Assembly (NCBI RefSeq): GCF_000516985.1 | Contig: NW_006917092.1 | Coordinates: forward strand, 3,612,619-3,676,618 | DNA length: 64,000 nucleotides | Direction of reading: 5' to 3' | Source: Pestalotiopsis fici W106-1 | Lineage: Eukaryota; Ascomycota; Sordariomycetes; Amphisphaeriales; Sporocadaceae | Part shown: positions 1-10,756 of the stretch, piece by piece | Position numbering within the stretch: the stretch's first letter is position 1 | Layout: each line of letters begins with the position of its first letter | The notes under the pieces: model-generated | What the model saw: only the letters and a program-made list of their open reading frames with translations | Databases searched by the model: none | Told to the model about the DNA's origin: nothing | Made by a program: the position numbers and the translations under genes

Positions 1-342
1 CAGGGCGTTCACTATGGCAAGGAGCATTTCCCAGAGGGCACTGTTCTATCTGTTCCGAGCTTCACCATCCATCATGATGCGGACGTATGGGGAGCTGATG
101 TTGAGGAGTTCAAGCCCGACCGGTGGCTGAGGTTGAGTCCGAGACAAAAGATTGGCTTCAACCCCTTTTCCTATGGCCCGCGGGCGTGCGTAGGCCAGAA
201 TGTAGCTCACATGGAGCTGGCGCTGATTATCGGAACCGCCTTCCATAGATACAACTTTGAGCTCTACCAGAAGAAGTTGGAGTCGCATGAGGGATTTTCT
301 AAGAAGCCTATGGAATGTTGGGTCGGCATCAAGAAGAGGTAA
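1..342 (+). CDS. Cytochrome P450, C-terminal fragment (5' end outside window)
   Basis: Frame 1 is open from the first base to the TAA at 340-342. It reads through the PERF-like segment (FKPDRW) and then the heme-binding loop FNPFSYGPRACVGQ, whose Cys is the axial heme ligand. A run resembling the L-helix follows (NVAHMELALIIGTAFHRYNFEL). Only the last 113 residues are visible, so neither subfamily nor substrate can be named. The family consists of heme-thiolate monooxygenases, usually ER-anchored in fungi. The gene is tail-to-tail with the MFS transporter. It could be an edge member of the hxn-like cluster or an unrelated neighbour. Confidence 0.93.
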   Translation, partial: QGVHYGKEHFPEGTVLSVPSFTIHHDADVWGADVEEFKPDRWLRLSPRQKIGFNPFSYGPRACVGQNVAHMELALIIGTAFHRYNFELYQKKLESHEGFSKKPMECWVGIKKR

Positions 343-844
343 TGGAAATGCAGCATCATGACGAATCCCAGAACAAAGGCTATTGATACAAATATGATGT
401 CAATATATACAACTCAAGATTGGGGACCCGCCACTGTATGCTTTTACAGCGTTATCTCCAAGAAGTTTTAGGTATCATACGCCTCAATATCGAGCGCCTG
501 TAAGCTGAAAGTAGCATGAGTGAAATTAAACAACATTACCGAAGCCAATACAATGATTCAGAGTGGGGCACCATCACGGCTGTTGAAACCAGGACTGTTG
601 ATTCATGTGAAAATCTTCCAACTTCTCCATGCCATGACATGCTTGGAAGCCAATCCAATGGCAGCTAAATCACATCGGTGTTACGAAGACAAATACAACC
701 AAAAGCTTGCGGAATCGATCGGAAAAGCCGGTTTTGCACTGTCACAATTATCTAGTCAATTGTATATCATTGTAACTTCTCAACGGTTTCTACTGGAATT
801 GAAGTCCCTTTTTCAGCAAGAGTTCCGAATCCCATCACTTGCAC
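343..844. other. Intergenic, convergent 3' ends
   Basis: This is a gap of about 500 bases between two convergent genes. An open frame on the plus strand at 520-852 has no recognisable features and runs into the transporter's 3' end, so I do not call it. One AGTGGGG site is present at 562-568. Confidence 0.6.
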
Positions 845-2941
845 CTAGATAGATGCATGACCATGAGTCTCATAAGGTAGAGCCAAGCAGAAGAATCCAA
901 CCACGATCCATAGTGCCGCTGAAACATAGATTGGGACGACAGTATAGCCACCACCATAAATCGAGATGAGTGAGGCAATAAGTCCACCGAATCGCAGCAG
1001 AGATGCAGCGAGTCCTGTTCCAGTACCTCGCACAGGGCCTGGGAATGACTCTGGTGTAAATGCGAACATCACAGCGTATTCTAATGCAACTTGTTAGTCA
1101 TTGTTGGGATAGTGGGAAGATTTCCCAGATTAGTTTTACATACCAAAGTTACCCAAGATTCCAGTGACGCATTGAAAAGCAACATCTGTCCAGAGATGTC
1201 AGTTGAATACTCCACGGCATGTCCTACAAGGATATTATATTTACCAGAGATTTCTGATCTGACTGTCGTGTAGCAGAACAAGAACACGCCCGTCAAAACT
1301 GCGGATCTGAGTGAAATCAAGTCAGCTGCCATCCCATAGAGGATCCAAATTTTGTGAAATTGGCTTACATGGCCATCATCCATCGTCTTCCAAATCGGGT
1401 CTCAACCATGAACCCAGCGGCCAAGGGTCCCAGCACGCCCACCGCTGAAACAATGCAGTAGATCTTGTATGTATAGCTAAGTGAGGAGTCGGTAGTATAA
1501 TTGGAGTTTGCCTGAAGATAAGACGTCTAATGAGTAGAAAGAGATTAGTTTCAATCTCAGCCATGAAATAACTGCAGGTCCATAGCCGGTACTCACAATG
1601 AAGTTAAAGTATAGTGGATAAGCAATGCCAATCGTGAGCCATATGACAAAGGTGACAGTGCTGTGCTGCGCCATCTTGCGACCAGAAAACAGTGCTTTCA
1701 CGCTGGTAATGTCATAGTCCTTGAAGCTGTCCTTCATTATCTGCATGTAGCCGAGACCAGCACCTGGCTTTGCCGAGTTCCCAGCCTCTACATCGTGGAC
1801 TGTGGTCGGCACTTGGGAGCCAACGCGCGCATCGATCGCTTGCAACATCTCCAAAGTCAAGGTCTCGGGCTTTCCATTATATCGCGCAATGTAGTTGACG
1901 GCTTCTACCGCTTCGGCGTCTCGTCCTTTGGAAAGGAGAAACTTGGGTGACTCGGGGATTTTGAAGATAAAGATTCGCAGCAGACCGAAGGCAAGAGCGA
2001 TAGCACCCAGCGTAATCATCAAGTAGCGCCTAGACATCGATCATCAGCCAAATGGAAGACAATTATTTTTTCTTGCGTGATGTTCACTCACCAGCCCATG
2101 TTGTCCTTCATGGTGCATGACGTGCTGTCTGGACAGGCGTAATAGCTTAGAAATACCCAAGACAAGAGCGCGACCACAACTTGTCCAAAGTTCCACCAAG
2201 CAGACAAGCTTACCAGGAGCCATTGGTAGGTTGACGGGACAAACTCCAGAAAGACAATGCTGTCGACAGGAACGTTACCACCAGCGGCAGTACCAATCAT
2301 GGCCCAGATAGCACTGAAGGCAGTGAAATTCTGCATTTACATGTTAGTGTGTCTGTCATGCCAAATCGCCGAATAGAACTCATTACCTGTGTTCCAGCCA
2401 CGGCGCAGGCAAAGATACCACCAGTGAGTGTGGTAGCATTGAAAGCAAACTTTCGTCCGACTACATCGGCGCTCAAACTCCAAAAGGTCGCACCGACAAT
2501 AAGTCCAACGTAATATGCTACGGAGCTGAAACTAGGGCTCACAACGTCGGAGAACTCGTTTACGGCAGCTGGTCGGGCAGCGGTGAGGCCTTGAGAAAAG
2601 AAGTTGTCGACTGCCCAACCACATCCGGACACGATGAATAGGAGCCATTGGAACCTGTTGAAGAAAATCATATTGTCAGCATTCCACGACTCACTGTACA
2701 TTGTTCATGTTCGAGGTTGAGATGTGAGCACTTACTTTCCCATGCCAATACCAAGCAGATGCTCGGCTATCAATTCAGACTTGAGCCTGTAAGACTCACT
2801 TACGGCGCTGCCATAGAAGCTAGAGATCTCCTTATCGTCGGTCACTTCTATTGAGCCTCGGTGGTATGAAGGCGCAGTCGGTACATTGGTCGAACCCGTT
2901 TCAGACCCTTTCTGGGCGCTACCCTTCTCTGAGTCGAACAT
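845..2941 (-). CDS. MFS transporter, hxnZ/hxnP-like (nicotinate cluster)
   Basis: Multi-exon membrane transporter; the ATG is at 2941 and the TAG at 845. Introns seen include 2735-2694, 2386-2331, 2091-2030, 1596-1512, one starting at 1368, and two further short ones near 1240 and 1100. The N-terminal tail is polar and acidic. The first helix region reads FQWLLFIVSGCGWAVDNFF. The second/third-helix loop carries VGRKFAF, an MFS motif-A type. The central loop begins PESPKFLLSKGRDAEAVEAV, typical of the sugar-porter/SV2/NiaP-like branch of MFS. A second half follows (VGVLGPLAAGFMVETRFGRR, and a PESFPGPVRGTGTGLAASLLR repeat motif). It probably imports nicotinate or a hydroxylated derivative through the plasma membrane; that role is inferred from context. 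Whether it is HxnZ or HxnP cannot be settled here. Two CCCCAC sites lie upstream. Confidence 0.85.
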
Positions 2942-4272
2942 GATGCTGCCCGTCAATCAATGGTAGACTATTTGATGGAAAGATGAAGCAGGTTGTACGA
3001 TTCTCCAGGATAGTAGGGTTTGGACAAAAGAGCAACCCCCCTGACACTAAGTTCGGTGCAGATGCAGCTCAATTGATGCACGGCATGTCCCAAATCAGTC
3101 GAACAAAGCAAGCGAGTGGATTCTCAATAATTATACGTGTTTCGATTCGCGTCGTCCAGACAGATGGAATCGACAAGGGAGTGGTGAACAGCCCTGTTGC
3201 ATATCGGGCCACGGCATCGAACCTAGGGATGATGAGCCTAGACATGTTTTGCCTTAGCACTACTCTGTGCTATCACGCCTATCACTTGCTAAGACGCGGG
3301 TAGGTGGGAGTAAGGGAGATAGACACATGTGGTATGGCGTTGAGCCTATCTGCCGTTCCCCACAGCTGGCCATCCCCAGGTTTCGCTACCTTACCACTTA
3401 TCTACCTCCCTGCTCAACCCCCACTCTCGAGTGTGCCTATGTTTACATATCTTTACTGATAAATGAGCACAAGCCTTCGATTATACTTTAGGTAAGCCAC
3501 AAATTGTATACTCCTGTAGGCCCAAAGATGACGAGCTATACTCGGGAACCACTTGGCGCAATGTCATGATTATGACCATGGGTTTGGCCATGCTTACTCC
3601 TCGCCAAGAATGAGGCCCAGTTTTCTTGACGCAACAAAACATGATTACAATCTAGTATACGAGTAGTAAATATGATTAGGTGCCCTCGAATAGCGAATCT
3701 GGCCCTGTGGCGACGACTTGCTGGTAAAAACAGCTCTTTAGGCACTTCTAACAACCATTGTATTACCCGTCGTTGATTTCCAGACTAGCATTCTCTGGTA
3801 TAGTTACACATTTCCTGGAATCAAGGAGAATTACTGTCGCTATGTAACAACAATCTACTCTGCACATCTATCAGGATACTTGGGCACTTTCTTGTCCTGT
3901 CAGTACTAAAACACATGATCAAAACCCAAATCGCCGCAACTTTTCTGCAACTGCTCCGTGCACATGGACTCATTATTTCTGTTGCGCTGTCACCTTGAGA
4001 TGCCTCTTATGCAAGTTAGTTCGTGTACGTTGGTGCCTACATATCATGTATTGGGATCATTATTGCCGTTCTCTCAAAATGCATTTCTACCATTATCATA
4101 GGTCGAAGTTCAAGCACTATGGGTGAATTGTTGTCACGTCATATACGGCACACTAGCATGAGAGCTCTATCAGCAGGGCTTAGGTCTTGTAAACTCTTTC
4201 TCATTTAGTCCGAGATTGGCTACTATTGCAAAATTCAGCTATGTAGGTACAATACAGGAGCCGCAGATTTCG
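2942..4272. promoter_or_regulatory. Transporter promoter and intergenic spacer
   Basis: About 1.3 kb without a supportable gene. The part next to the transporter start has two cluster-type sites on the transporter strand: CCCCAC at 3358-3363 and CCCCCACT at 3418-3425. A TGATAA GATA-type site lies near 3456. The distal part, up to the 3' end of the dioxygenase gene, shows nothing I recognise. Confidence 0.5.
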
Positions 4273-5675
4273 CTACACGGCAACAGCTTGTGGCTGGATC
4301 TGACTATCAATAGCTTTTTCTAAACCTTGCTTGTACTTCTGCGCCCGTCCGTAGGACTCTGCATATGCAGCAGAAACAGCCTCTTGAACCGTGATTGGCT
4401 CATACTTGGCGGGTGCTTCTGAGCTCTTGCACGTTTCAATGCACTCAACTAGGTAGTCTGGATTGCCAGAGACAAAAACGGGGATCGAGTAGCGCTCCTT
4501 GCCAGACTTGTTGATGACACGATGCACATTGGACTTGAACTTTTCGTTGGTCCATCTCTGCATGAGGTTGCCCAGGTTGACCACAAGGGCTCCCTTTGTT
4601 GGCTCGACCTGGAGCATGAAAACGTTAATATGGGCTGCCTCGTTGACATGGGATTAAAGGCAGGACACTTACGTCAATCCATGTGCTGTTCCGTTGGTCC
4701 CAAACCTGCAGCCCGTCGACTTCGTCTTGAAGAAGCATGGTAATTGCTCCAAAGTCAGTGTGTGCACCAATTCCGCGTGTGAGTTTCTCGTCGGCATCTA
4801 ATAGTTATACTATTAGTTTTCAAAGTGACATGAAATTGGCACTCCCTCATCATGAATACACACCTTTTGGTTGACTTGGATAATGTAGCAGTCTCATGGT
4901 TGCAACAGCTCCGTCCATGAATTGCTCAAAGTAGCTCTCTTCCAGGTCCAACGAGAGGGCAATCACCCGGAGCAGGTCCGAGGCCAACTTCAAGGTCGAG
5001 TTATAGTAAGACATTGTTGATGTCTTGAAAGTGTCGAGCCCATCACCGAGAGACTGGGGCCATTGGTTTGGTCCGGAATTCAGCTTCTTGTGGACAAAGT
5101 CTGTTAAAAGTTCATGTTAGCTTCCTCATTTGCTCGAGATATACTGCATGATCAAGTTACTGCCCTGGAACAGGTAACAGTTCCAGCACACTAAATACGG
5201 GGAAAATTACATGCACTTTGAAAGCGGATTGGGTTTGAAAAAAGAAAAAAAAAATACGTATTTTGGGTACTCACAAGGATGGGTGGTAGGGAGGTCAGCG
5301 CCAATATAAAATCCCTCCTTGAGCTCTGGCTGAGTGCCTTCCTCAAGGATCTGAGATCTCAACATCTCATAACCTCTGTTCCATGTGTTGTTGTTCTTTG
5401 AGACTTTGTCCTTGTCTTCTTGTGGGAGATTAAAGAAGTTCTTGGCCGAGCTCAGGGCGTTTTGCTGTTGTTCCAGAGGTACGGAATGATTGATGATTTG
5501 AAAGAAGCCATTGTAGAGGCATTGCTTTCGGCACTGCTCAACCACTGCTTGTTTAGCCGCGGGATCACTTGAGTAGAACCCTGGTTTTCATGTAAGTCGT
5601 TGTCAAATGAAGAATTATTCAACCATCGCCACACATACCACTAAAGTCGATGATTGGAATCTCGAGTTCAGACAT
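4273..5675 (-). CDS. hxnY: 2-oxoglutarate/Fe(II) dioxygenase, HxnY-like
   Basis: Member of the isopenicillin-N-synthase-like 2OG dioxygenases; soluble and probably cytosolic. Five exons join from the ATG at 5675 (MSELEIPIIDFSG) to the TAG at 4273. The N-terminal DIOX_N segment has the usual GFFQIINHSVP motif. The catalytic core has the iron ligands HTD (in RGIGAHTDFGAITMLLQD) and the distal His in NVHRVINKS, followed by RYSIPVF with the Arg-x-Ser pair that holds 2-oxoglutarate. All catalytic residues are present. In A. nidulans hxnY is a member of the nicotinate-inducible cluster; its exact substrate is not clear to me. It is transcribed divergently from the Rieske oxygenase gene across about 600 bases. 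Confidence 0.85.
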
Positions 5676-6272
5676 CTTGACTACCGATTTGGAAAATTTG
5701 ACTTTCTCTTTTGTGTAGATTGGTCCAACTAATCGTCTCGCATTCCTATCTCCGTTGGACAGCCTCTTGATCCTATATCCTCGACATTGCTGTGCTTCCA
5801 AAACCAGTTCCGTGTGTACCGAATACTCAAATCAACATGGTGTATACCGAGCCTTTCAAAGGTGGGGGAAGCGTACGACCCTCAGAATTGCCCAACGCTC
5901 GTTGGATCCTCGATGTCGGTGCGGGGAGTGATAAGGAGTGGAGATGATGCTCATCTGTGGTCTGGGGGTGAGTGGGGAGTGAGACTAACAAAATGGGCAC
6001 AGTACCGACTGGCTAGGTGGCGTTACAGTGCATCTAGCTCAAGATTGGAGATCTCGCCCCGGCTTCAACGAGGCCTGTCCCCACTTTGATAAGACATCGA
6101 ACCATGTTCGTCGTGTTTGGTATTAGTCAAGACTCAACATAGTATTGTCAGTATCACGAGAAGGGCTATAGTAGAATATGATATCTAGATAGTCTGAAAG
6201 AGCTTTGATCTGCCTCAACCACAAGTCTATCGTCTCTTGAGTTTTCAAACCCTGTATCCTCATCTATTCACA
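5676..6272. promoter_or_regulatory. Divergent promoter hxnY / Rieske oxygenase with G-rich and GATA sites
   Basis: Three GTGGGG-type sites occur: GGTGGGG at 5861-5867, AGTGGGG at 5971-5977 and CCCCACT at 6079-6085. Two strong GATA sites (TGATAAG) lie at 5929-5935 and 6087-6093. The second sits one base from the CCCCACT site and looks like a composite element. This fits joint control by a two-finger C2H2 activator (HxnR) and a nitrogen GATA factor; the factors are inferred. Confidence 0.55.
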
Positions 6273-7775
6273 ATGTGGCGCATTCTCGGCTACCCATCCG
6301 CGGACCAGGCGGACAAGACTCCACCACCCGGTGCTCTGCCGGCATCGTGGTACCGCTCGAGTGCCATGTATGAGCTTGAACGTCGTGCCATGTAAGTCTC
6401 TAGTCAACAAATGTCATGTTTAGATTGCTTGTATACGATTAATACGTGAAGAAATAACTAACATATTGTTGCGCAGATTTTCCAAGAAATGGATATTATT
6501 GACACATTCCATCAGAATCAGCCAGCCTGGCGACTATTTGTCCTTCACCTATGCTGGCTTCTCCTTTTTCCTTATTCGGGATAAAGACCAACAGATTCGC
6601 GCCCATCACAACATTTGCCGCCATCGGGCATATCCCATTGTTCATCAGCAATCTGGCAATGCCAAGATTCTCAGCTGCAAGTACCACGGGTGGTCGTATG
6701 GTTTGAAAGGCAACCTGGCAAAGGCACCGAGATACGAGTCGGTAAAGGCATTTGACAAGACTCAGCATAGTCTGTTCCCGATTCATGTTCACGTGGATAA
6801 GGTTGGCTTTGTTTGGGTGAATCTACAATCAGGTGAACCGGACGTAGCATGGAGCGATGAGTTTAGCGGCTCGGATGAAAAGCCAATTCTTCGTGAATTC
6901 GACTTTGATGCCGAGTTCAAGTTTGACCACCAATGGGACATGGACGTCAAGGCCAACTGGAAGTCACTCATTGATAACTACAATGAGTGCTACCACTGCC
7001 AAACGTCGCATCCGCTGATTGCGGGTGTATCCGACTTGACAAAGTACAAGGTCGAGCCCAACATGGGTTGCCTCGAGCATACCATTGTCAACAAGAACAT
7101 GGACGACAACAGTTTCCGGCGGAGCATCACATTCTTCCCGCCCTGCACATCTGTTACCGTGACGTAAGTATACGGAACAGTTCATAATCTTATTCAAATA
7201 GCTTTGCTAATTCGAGGACATCAGTGAACACTTTTTCTACATTCAACGAATGATACCCGTCTCCGAAACAGAAAGCAGGATAGAGAACGAGGTTTACCGC
7301 CACAAGGATGCCAGTGGTGAGTACCTAAAAGCAGTCATTTTAGAGGAAAGAAGCTAAGACAGTATGATTCAACAGACGAAAAGTTCAAGGCACTCTGCGA
7401 CTTCTATACCCAAGTCTTGGAGGAGGACAAGGAGTTGTGTGAAGGAGCGCAAAGGAACCTGAGCGGAGGAGTGTACGTGACAGGCGAGCTGCACCCAGAA
7501 AAGGAGAAGGTAACTACTTCCCAAGGGTGTTCATTCAAAGGATGATTTCGCATACTAACATATTGCCTTTCTAGGGACCGCTTCACTTTCAAAGTTTGGT
7601 CAGGAGGGATGTCATGGAACACCGACAAAAGGAGGAAAAGGCAGGGCACGAGATATGGCCGGCTGCACAGAAGGTATCTGCTGAGATGAAGACAACGAAG
7701 CTGATGGAAGAAGAATCATTCTGTTCGAAGCTGGAGGCTGAGGCTTGCCAAGCTAGTGCGCAATTAGCTTGGTGA
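6273..7775 (+). CDS. Rieske-type ring-hydroxylating oxygenase (choline-monooxygenase-like)
   Basis: Five exons (6273-6391, 6477-7163, 7225-7316, 7376-7509, 7575-7775) give 410 residues. The Rieske [2Fe-2S] site is Cys87-x-His89 and Cys107-x2-His110, in ICRHRAYP and [13 protein letters not shown]. The mononuclear iron centre is in [13 protein letters not shown], with His213 and His218. This is the alpha-subunit architecture of choline monooxygenase and aromatic ring oxygenases, which need an external reductase; no reductase gene is visible nearby. It sits inside the hxn-like cluster and shares a promoter with hxnY, so it probably acts on a pyridine or piperidine intermediate or on a compound feeding into the pathway. 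That is inference. It is not among the A. nidulans hxn genes I know. Confidence 0.9.
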
Positions 7776-8099
7776 TGAACATTGGTAGCCTGCATTGATG
7801 GACTTTGCATCTTGTACAAATTATGCTCATGAGCATCTGCTCGGACGGAGTGGCTCAAGTAGGATGATAGCCGCCGCACCTTCATGAATGAACAATTTAT
7901 CCAATCTTCCTTTGCTGCATTTCTTTGTCCTTTACCATGTCGTCTGTGACCTAAATGTCAATTTTGGAGTTCTCAGCCCTGGCGTTGAAGTATCAGCACT
8001 TCAAAGGTTTTCATTTATTTTGAGACTAGATCGGATCTAGGTATGTATATTTCATCTAACATTGTAGCATGCACGAAATGAATTAAATTCTTAGAGACT
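7776..8099. other. Convergent 3' intergenic
   Basis: Short spacer between the convergent Rieske oxygenase and hxnV genes. It holds AT-rich 3' untranslated-type sequence and no gene. Confidence 0.6.
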
Positions 8100-10066
8100 C
8101 TATGCATGTGGAAGCTGCAGGAAACCACTGAAATAGCCATCCAGCACTTGTGCCGCTTGTTTTCCATCGCCCTCGGCACGGAATGTGTGGATCGTGCCGA
8201 CATAACCATCCGGCCGCACCACCATCAACCCGATATCGCCTGTGGCAAGCTCTCCAAGCCACTTCTGTGTGCAGGTCTGACCCTTCGTATCTAGATGCGG
8301 TACATCGTCAAGGTAGACAGTCCATGGACTCTGTGAGAAGACTGTTGGTAATTCGGCTATTTCAAATAGAGATTTGTCCGTTGATGCTGCGACGTAATTA
8401 ATGTCATGAGTATCTCAGAGGCTCTTTCTAGGTACTTACTAATCATCGCATAAGTGATCAGTTCGCTGACTGAAGTATACCTTTCTGGTCGCGTGTACAC
8501 TTCTTCCTTGGAAGACTTCCTGGACGTCTTCTGATAGGACTCTGCTGCCGCAGCGCCAACCCGAGAAACAAAAGATGCAGGATCGAGCAAAGCTTTGCTA
8601 AATGAGTCCAAGAAAGATCGTTCGCCAACCGAGGTCAGATCCTTTACAAAAGTGTAGACTCGAAATTGTCCAAGGATCGGGATATCAAGATGTACGTCGA
8701 CTGGGTTGGCGTCATAGTAACGTGTTGCTTTTGTCGGCGTGAGGGTGCACCCAGGCCTGGCGGTTCCACGGATGGCTTCCTCGGCCATGTTGTTTAGCAC
8801 ATTGAAACCGTACTCGGCGCCCACACCGCAAATGAATCGAATGTTGGTTTTAAAGTTCTCGGCCAGGGCTGCAGCATCTCCTCCGGCGATTTGGTTTGCA
8901 TGCTCATAGTCAAAGTCGATCAGATCTTGGCCAATCTTCTTCCGCTCTTCTTCGTAGGTTTGCAAAAGTACTGGTTTAGCCAAGCCACGTACTGCCAAAT
9001 TCAACTTCCAACCCAGGTTCCAAGTATCGTGGACAGACGTGTTCATGCCTTGAGCAGCTTTTGGAGAGTGAGAATGACTGGCATCGCCACCGATGAAGAT
9101 GCGTTGGGTGGGGTCCATGAACTTGGAGGCCACTTTTTGGGCAACTTGGTATTTGCCAAACCACTCGACGGACCGCCACTCGACCCGATACGGACTGAGG
9201 ATTTCTCTTGCACGTTGCATGACATATTCTTGGCCCAGGTCTTTGGACGATGCCGTCTCCTTCATCTCTATATAGAATCTGGTCATGTTGCGCTCTCGGG
9301 GGATGATCAAGATTGAGCCGTGCTCTTCAGAAAAGATGACAGACTTGCTCCAGATGTCGGGGAAATTTGTGTCAAGCTCGCCATCCAAGACACCCCAGAT
9401 ACTTGATCCGGCTGTCCTGGGCGAGTCGAAAATCATGTTGCGCACCGCCGAGTGAGCGCCATCGCATCCGACGACGTAGTTGGCCCGCAAGATCTTCTCC
9501 TCCTGGGTAACATTGAACTGCGAGTGTACCTCGACCGGATAGGGGCCTTGGCTTTCCGATACTTGGCAGCTCGAGAAACGATGAGATCTCTTTACCTCGA
9601 CACCCCTTTGGTGCAAGTCGTCTAGGAATGCCTTTTCAATCATGCCCTGATGGCCAATCAAGATGTATGGTTCCAGGAGGTCGACGATGGAGTCGGGATA
9701 ATGAACTTCTCTGCCTACGCGCTTGCCGTCTCTCCAGATGCAAATGTCGTAAATTTTGATGCCCAGGCGCATCAGTTCGTCTGCGACCCCTAGCATGCGA
9801 AACGTCTCAATAGTCTTGGGCTGGATGCCATCGGCGCGTCCGACCGCGGTCTGATCTGGCCTCTCGTCCAGAATTTCTGTGTGTACTCCAAAGCGAGTCA
9901 AGACTGTTGCCAACATGAGACCCGAAGGTCCGGCTCCGACAATACAAACGTCGCACGTTCCGTCTGTGTCTGTCCCCAATGGCAGACCACCGTTGGCGGC
10001 CGCGACGTTGACGGACTCGGCGGCGTTGGCCATTTCGGTATCGGACTCCGCAATGTACGGAGCCAT
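8100..10066 (-). CDS. hxnV: FAD-dependent hydroxylase, phenol 2-monooxygenase family (HxnV-like)
   Basis: Two exons (10066-8440 and 8386-8100, phase-1 junction) give 637 residues. Motifs in order: the Rossmann GxGxxG in CIVGAGPSGL (residues 41-50); a helix-and-RADGIQPKT segment typical of phenol hydroxylases; the DG motif in YVVGCDGAHSAVR; and the GD motif in RIFIGGDASHSHSPKAAQGMN. The short last exon completes the C-terminal thioredoxin-like domain of the family, ending near WLGELATGDIGLMVVRPDGYV. Without it the protein would stop early. The family uses NAD(P)H and O2 to hydroxylate rings. In the A. nidulans pathway HxnV acts on a piperidinone intermediate. Start chosen at the first ATG in frame. 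It is divergent from hxnN. Confidence 0.9.
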
Positions 10067-10756
10067 CGTGGATGACGTGAATTCTCTTTGGTAAGGGAAC
10101 GTGGATAAACTTGACAATCGCGAATGAAGATTAGAGCGACAACGAAATTCTTCTACACAAGGGCTGCAATTGGGCCTTGTCTACTTCTACTCCTAGATAC
10201 TTGCGTGATGCTGGTTATACACATCACCAATACTATACCCGCTACAGAGTCAGGAATCACGCCAAATCAGCTGACGAATCAGAGATCATCCATTCTAGGG
10301 ACTTTGCTCGTACCACTCGAGTTCGTGAAAGGTGATACCCAGTGCTGCTTTCCCCCACTCTTGAGAGTGCCGAGCGCTGTTGTCCCACCCACCAACCCGA
10401 TAGGATTCACCCATGTTTCCCCTCTCAGCTGAGCCCGCAGAGGGATCGCGGGGCTTTAGTGGAGAGGTAGGACCATGTCGGGCTGCGCTTACAGTAGCGC
10501 CCAGCGACTTCGGCAGCATGTTTAGCGAAGCGCAGAACCTATCGGCGAAGCACGGAGCGTTCCTGGTAGCGACTCACAGATGGCACGAAAGTTTTGGCGC
10601 ACATGGAACTCGAGTCATCAATCGAGAGCCGTGGAAGCAATGCGAGGTGCAGGTGCAAGTTACTGAAGGCCAATTTGCACAAGCTTTATGTGGCGGATCA
10701 TACAAGGGCACAACTACATTTCCAATTTAAGTAATTGAGATCTAAATCAGCACGAG
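10067..10756. promoter_or_regulatory. Divergent promoter hxnV / hxnN
   Basis: A 690-base shared promoter. It carries CCCCCACT at 10352-10359, the cluster-type G-rich site, and GATA-type sequences near 10331 and 10398. Open frames inside it (10124-10432 and 10413-10730) have no family features and are not called. Confidence 0.5.

Noticed and set aside
520..852. 110-codon open frame between the P450 and transporter genes
   Set aside because: No family feature, lies in a convergent 3' region and runs into the transporter stop.
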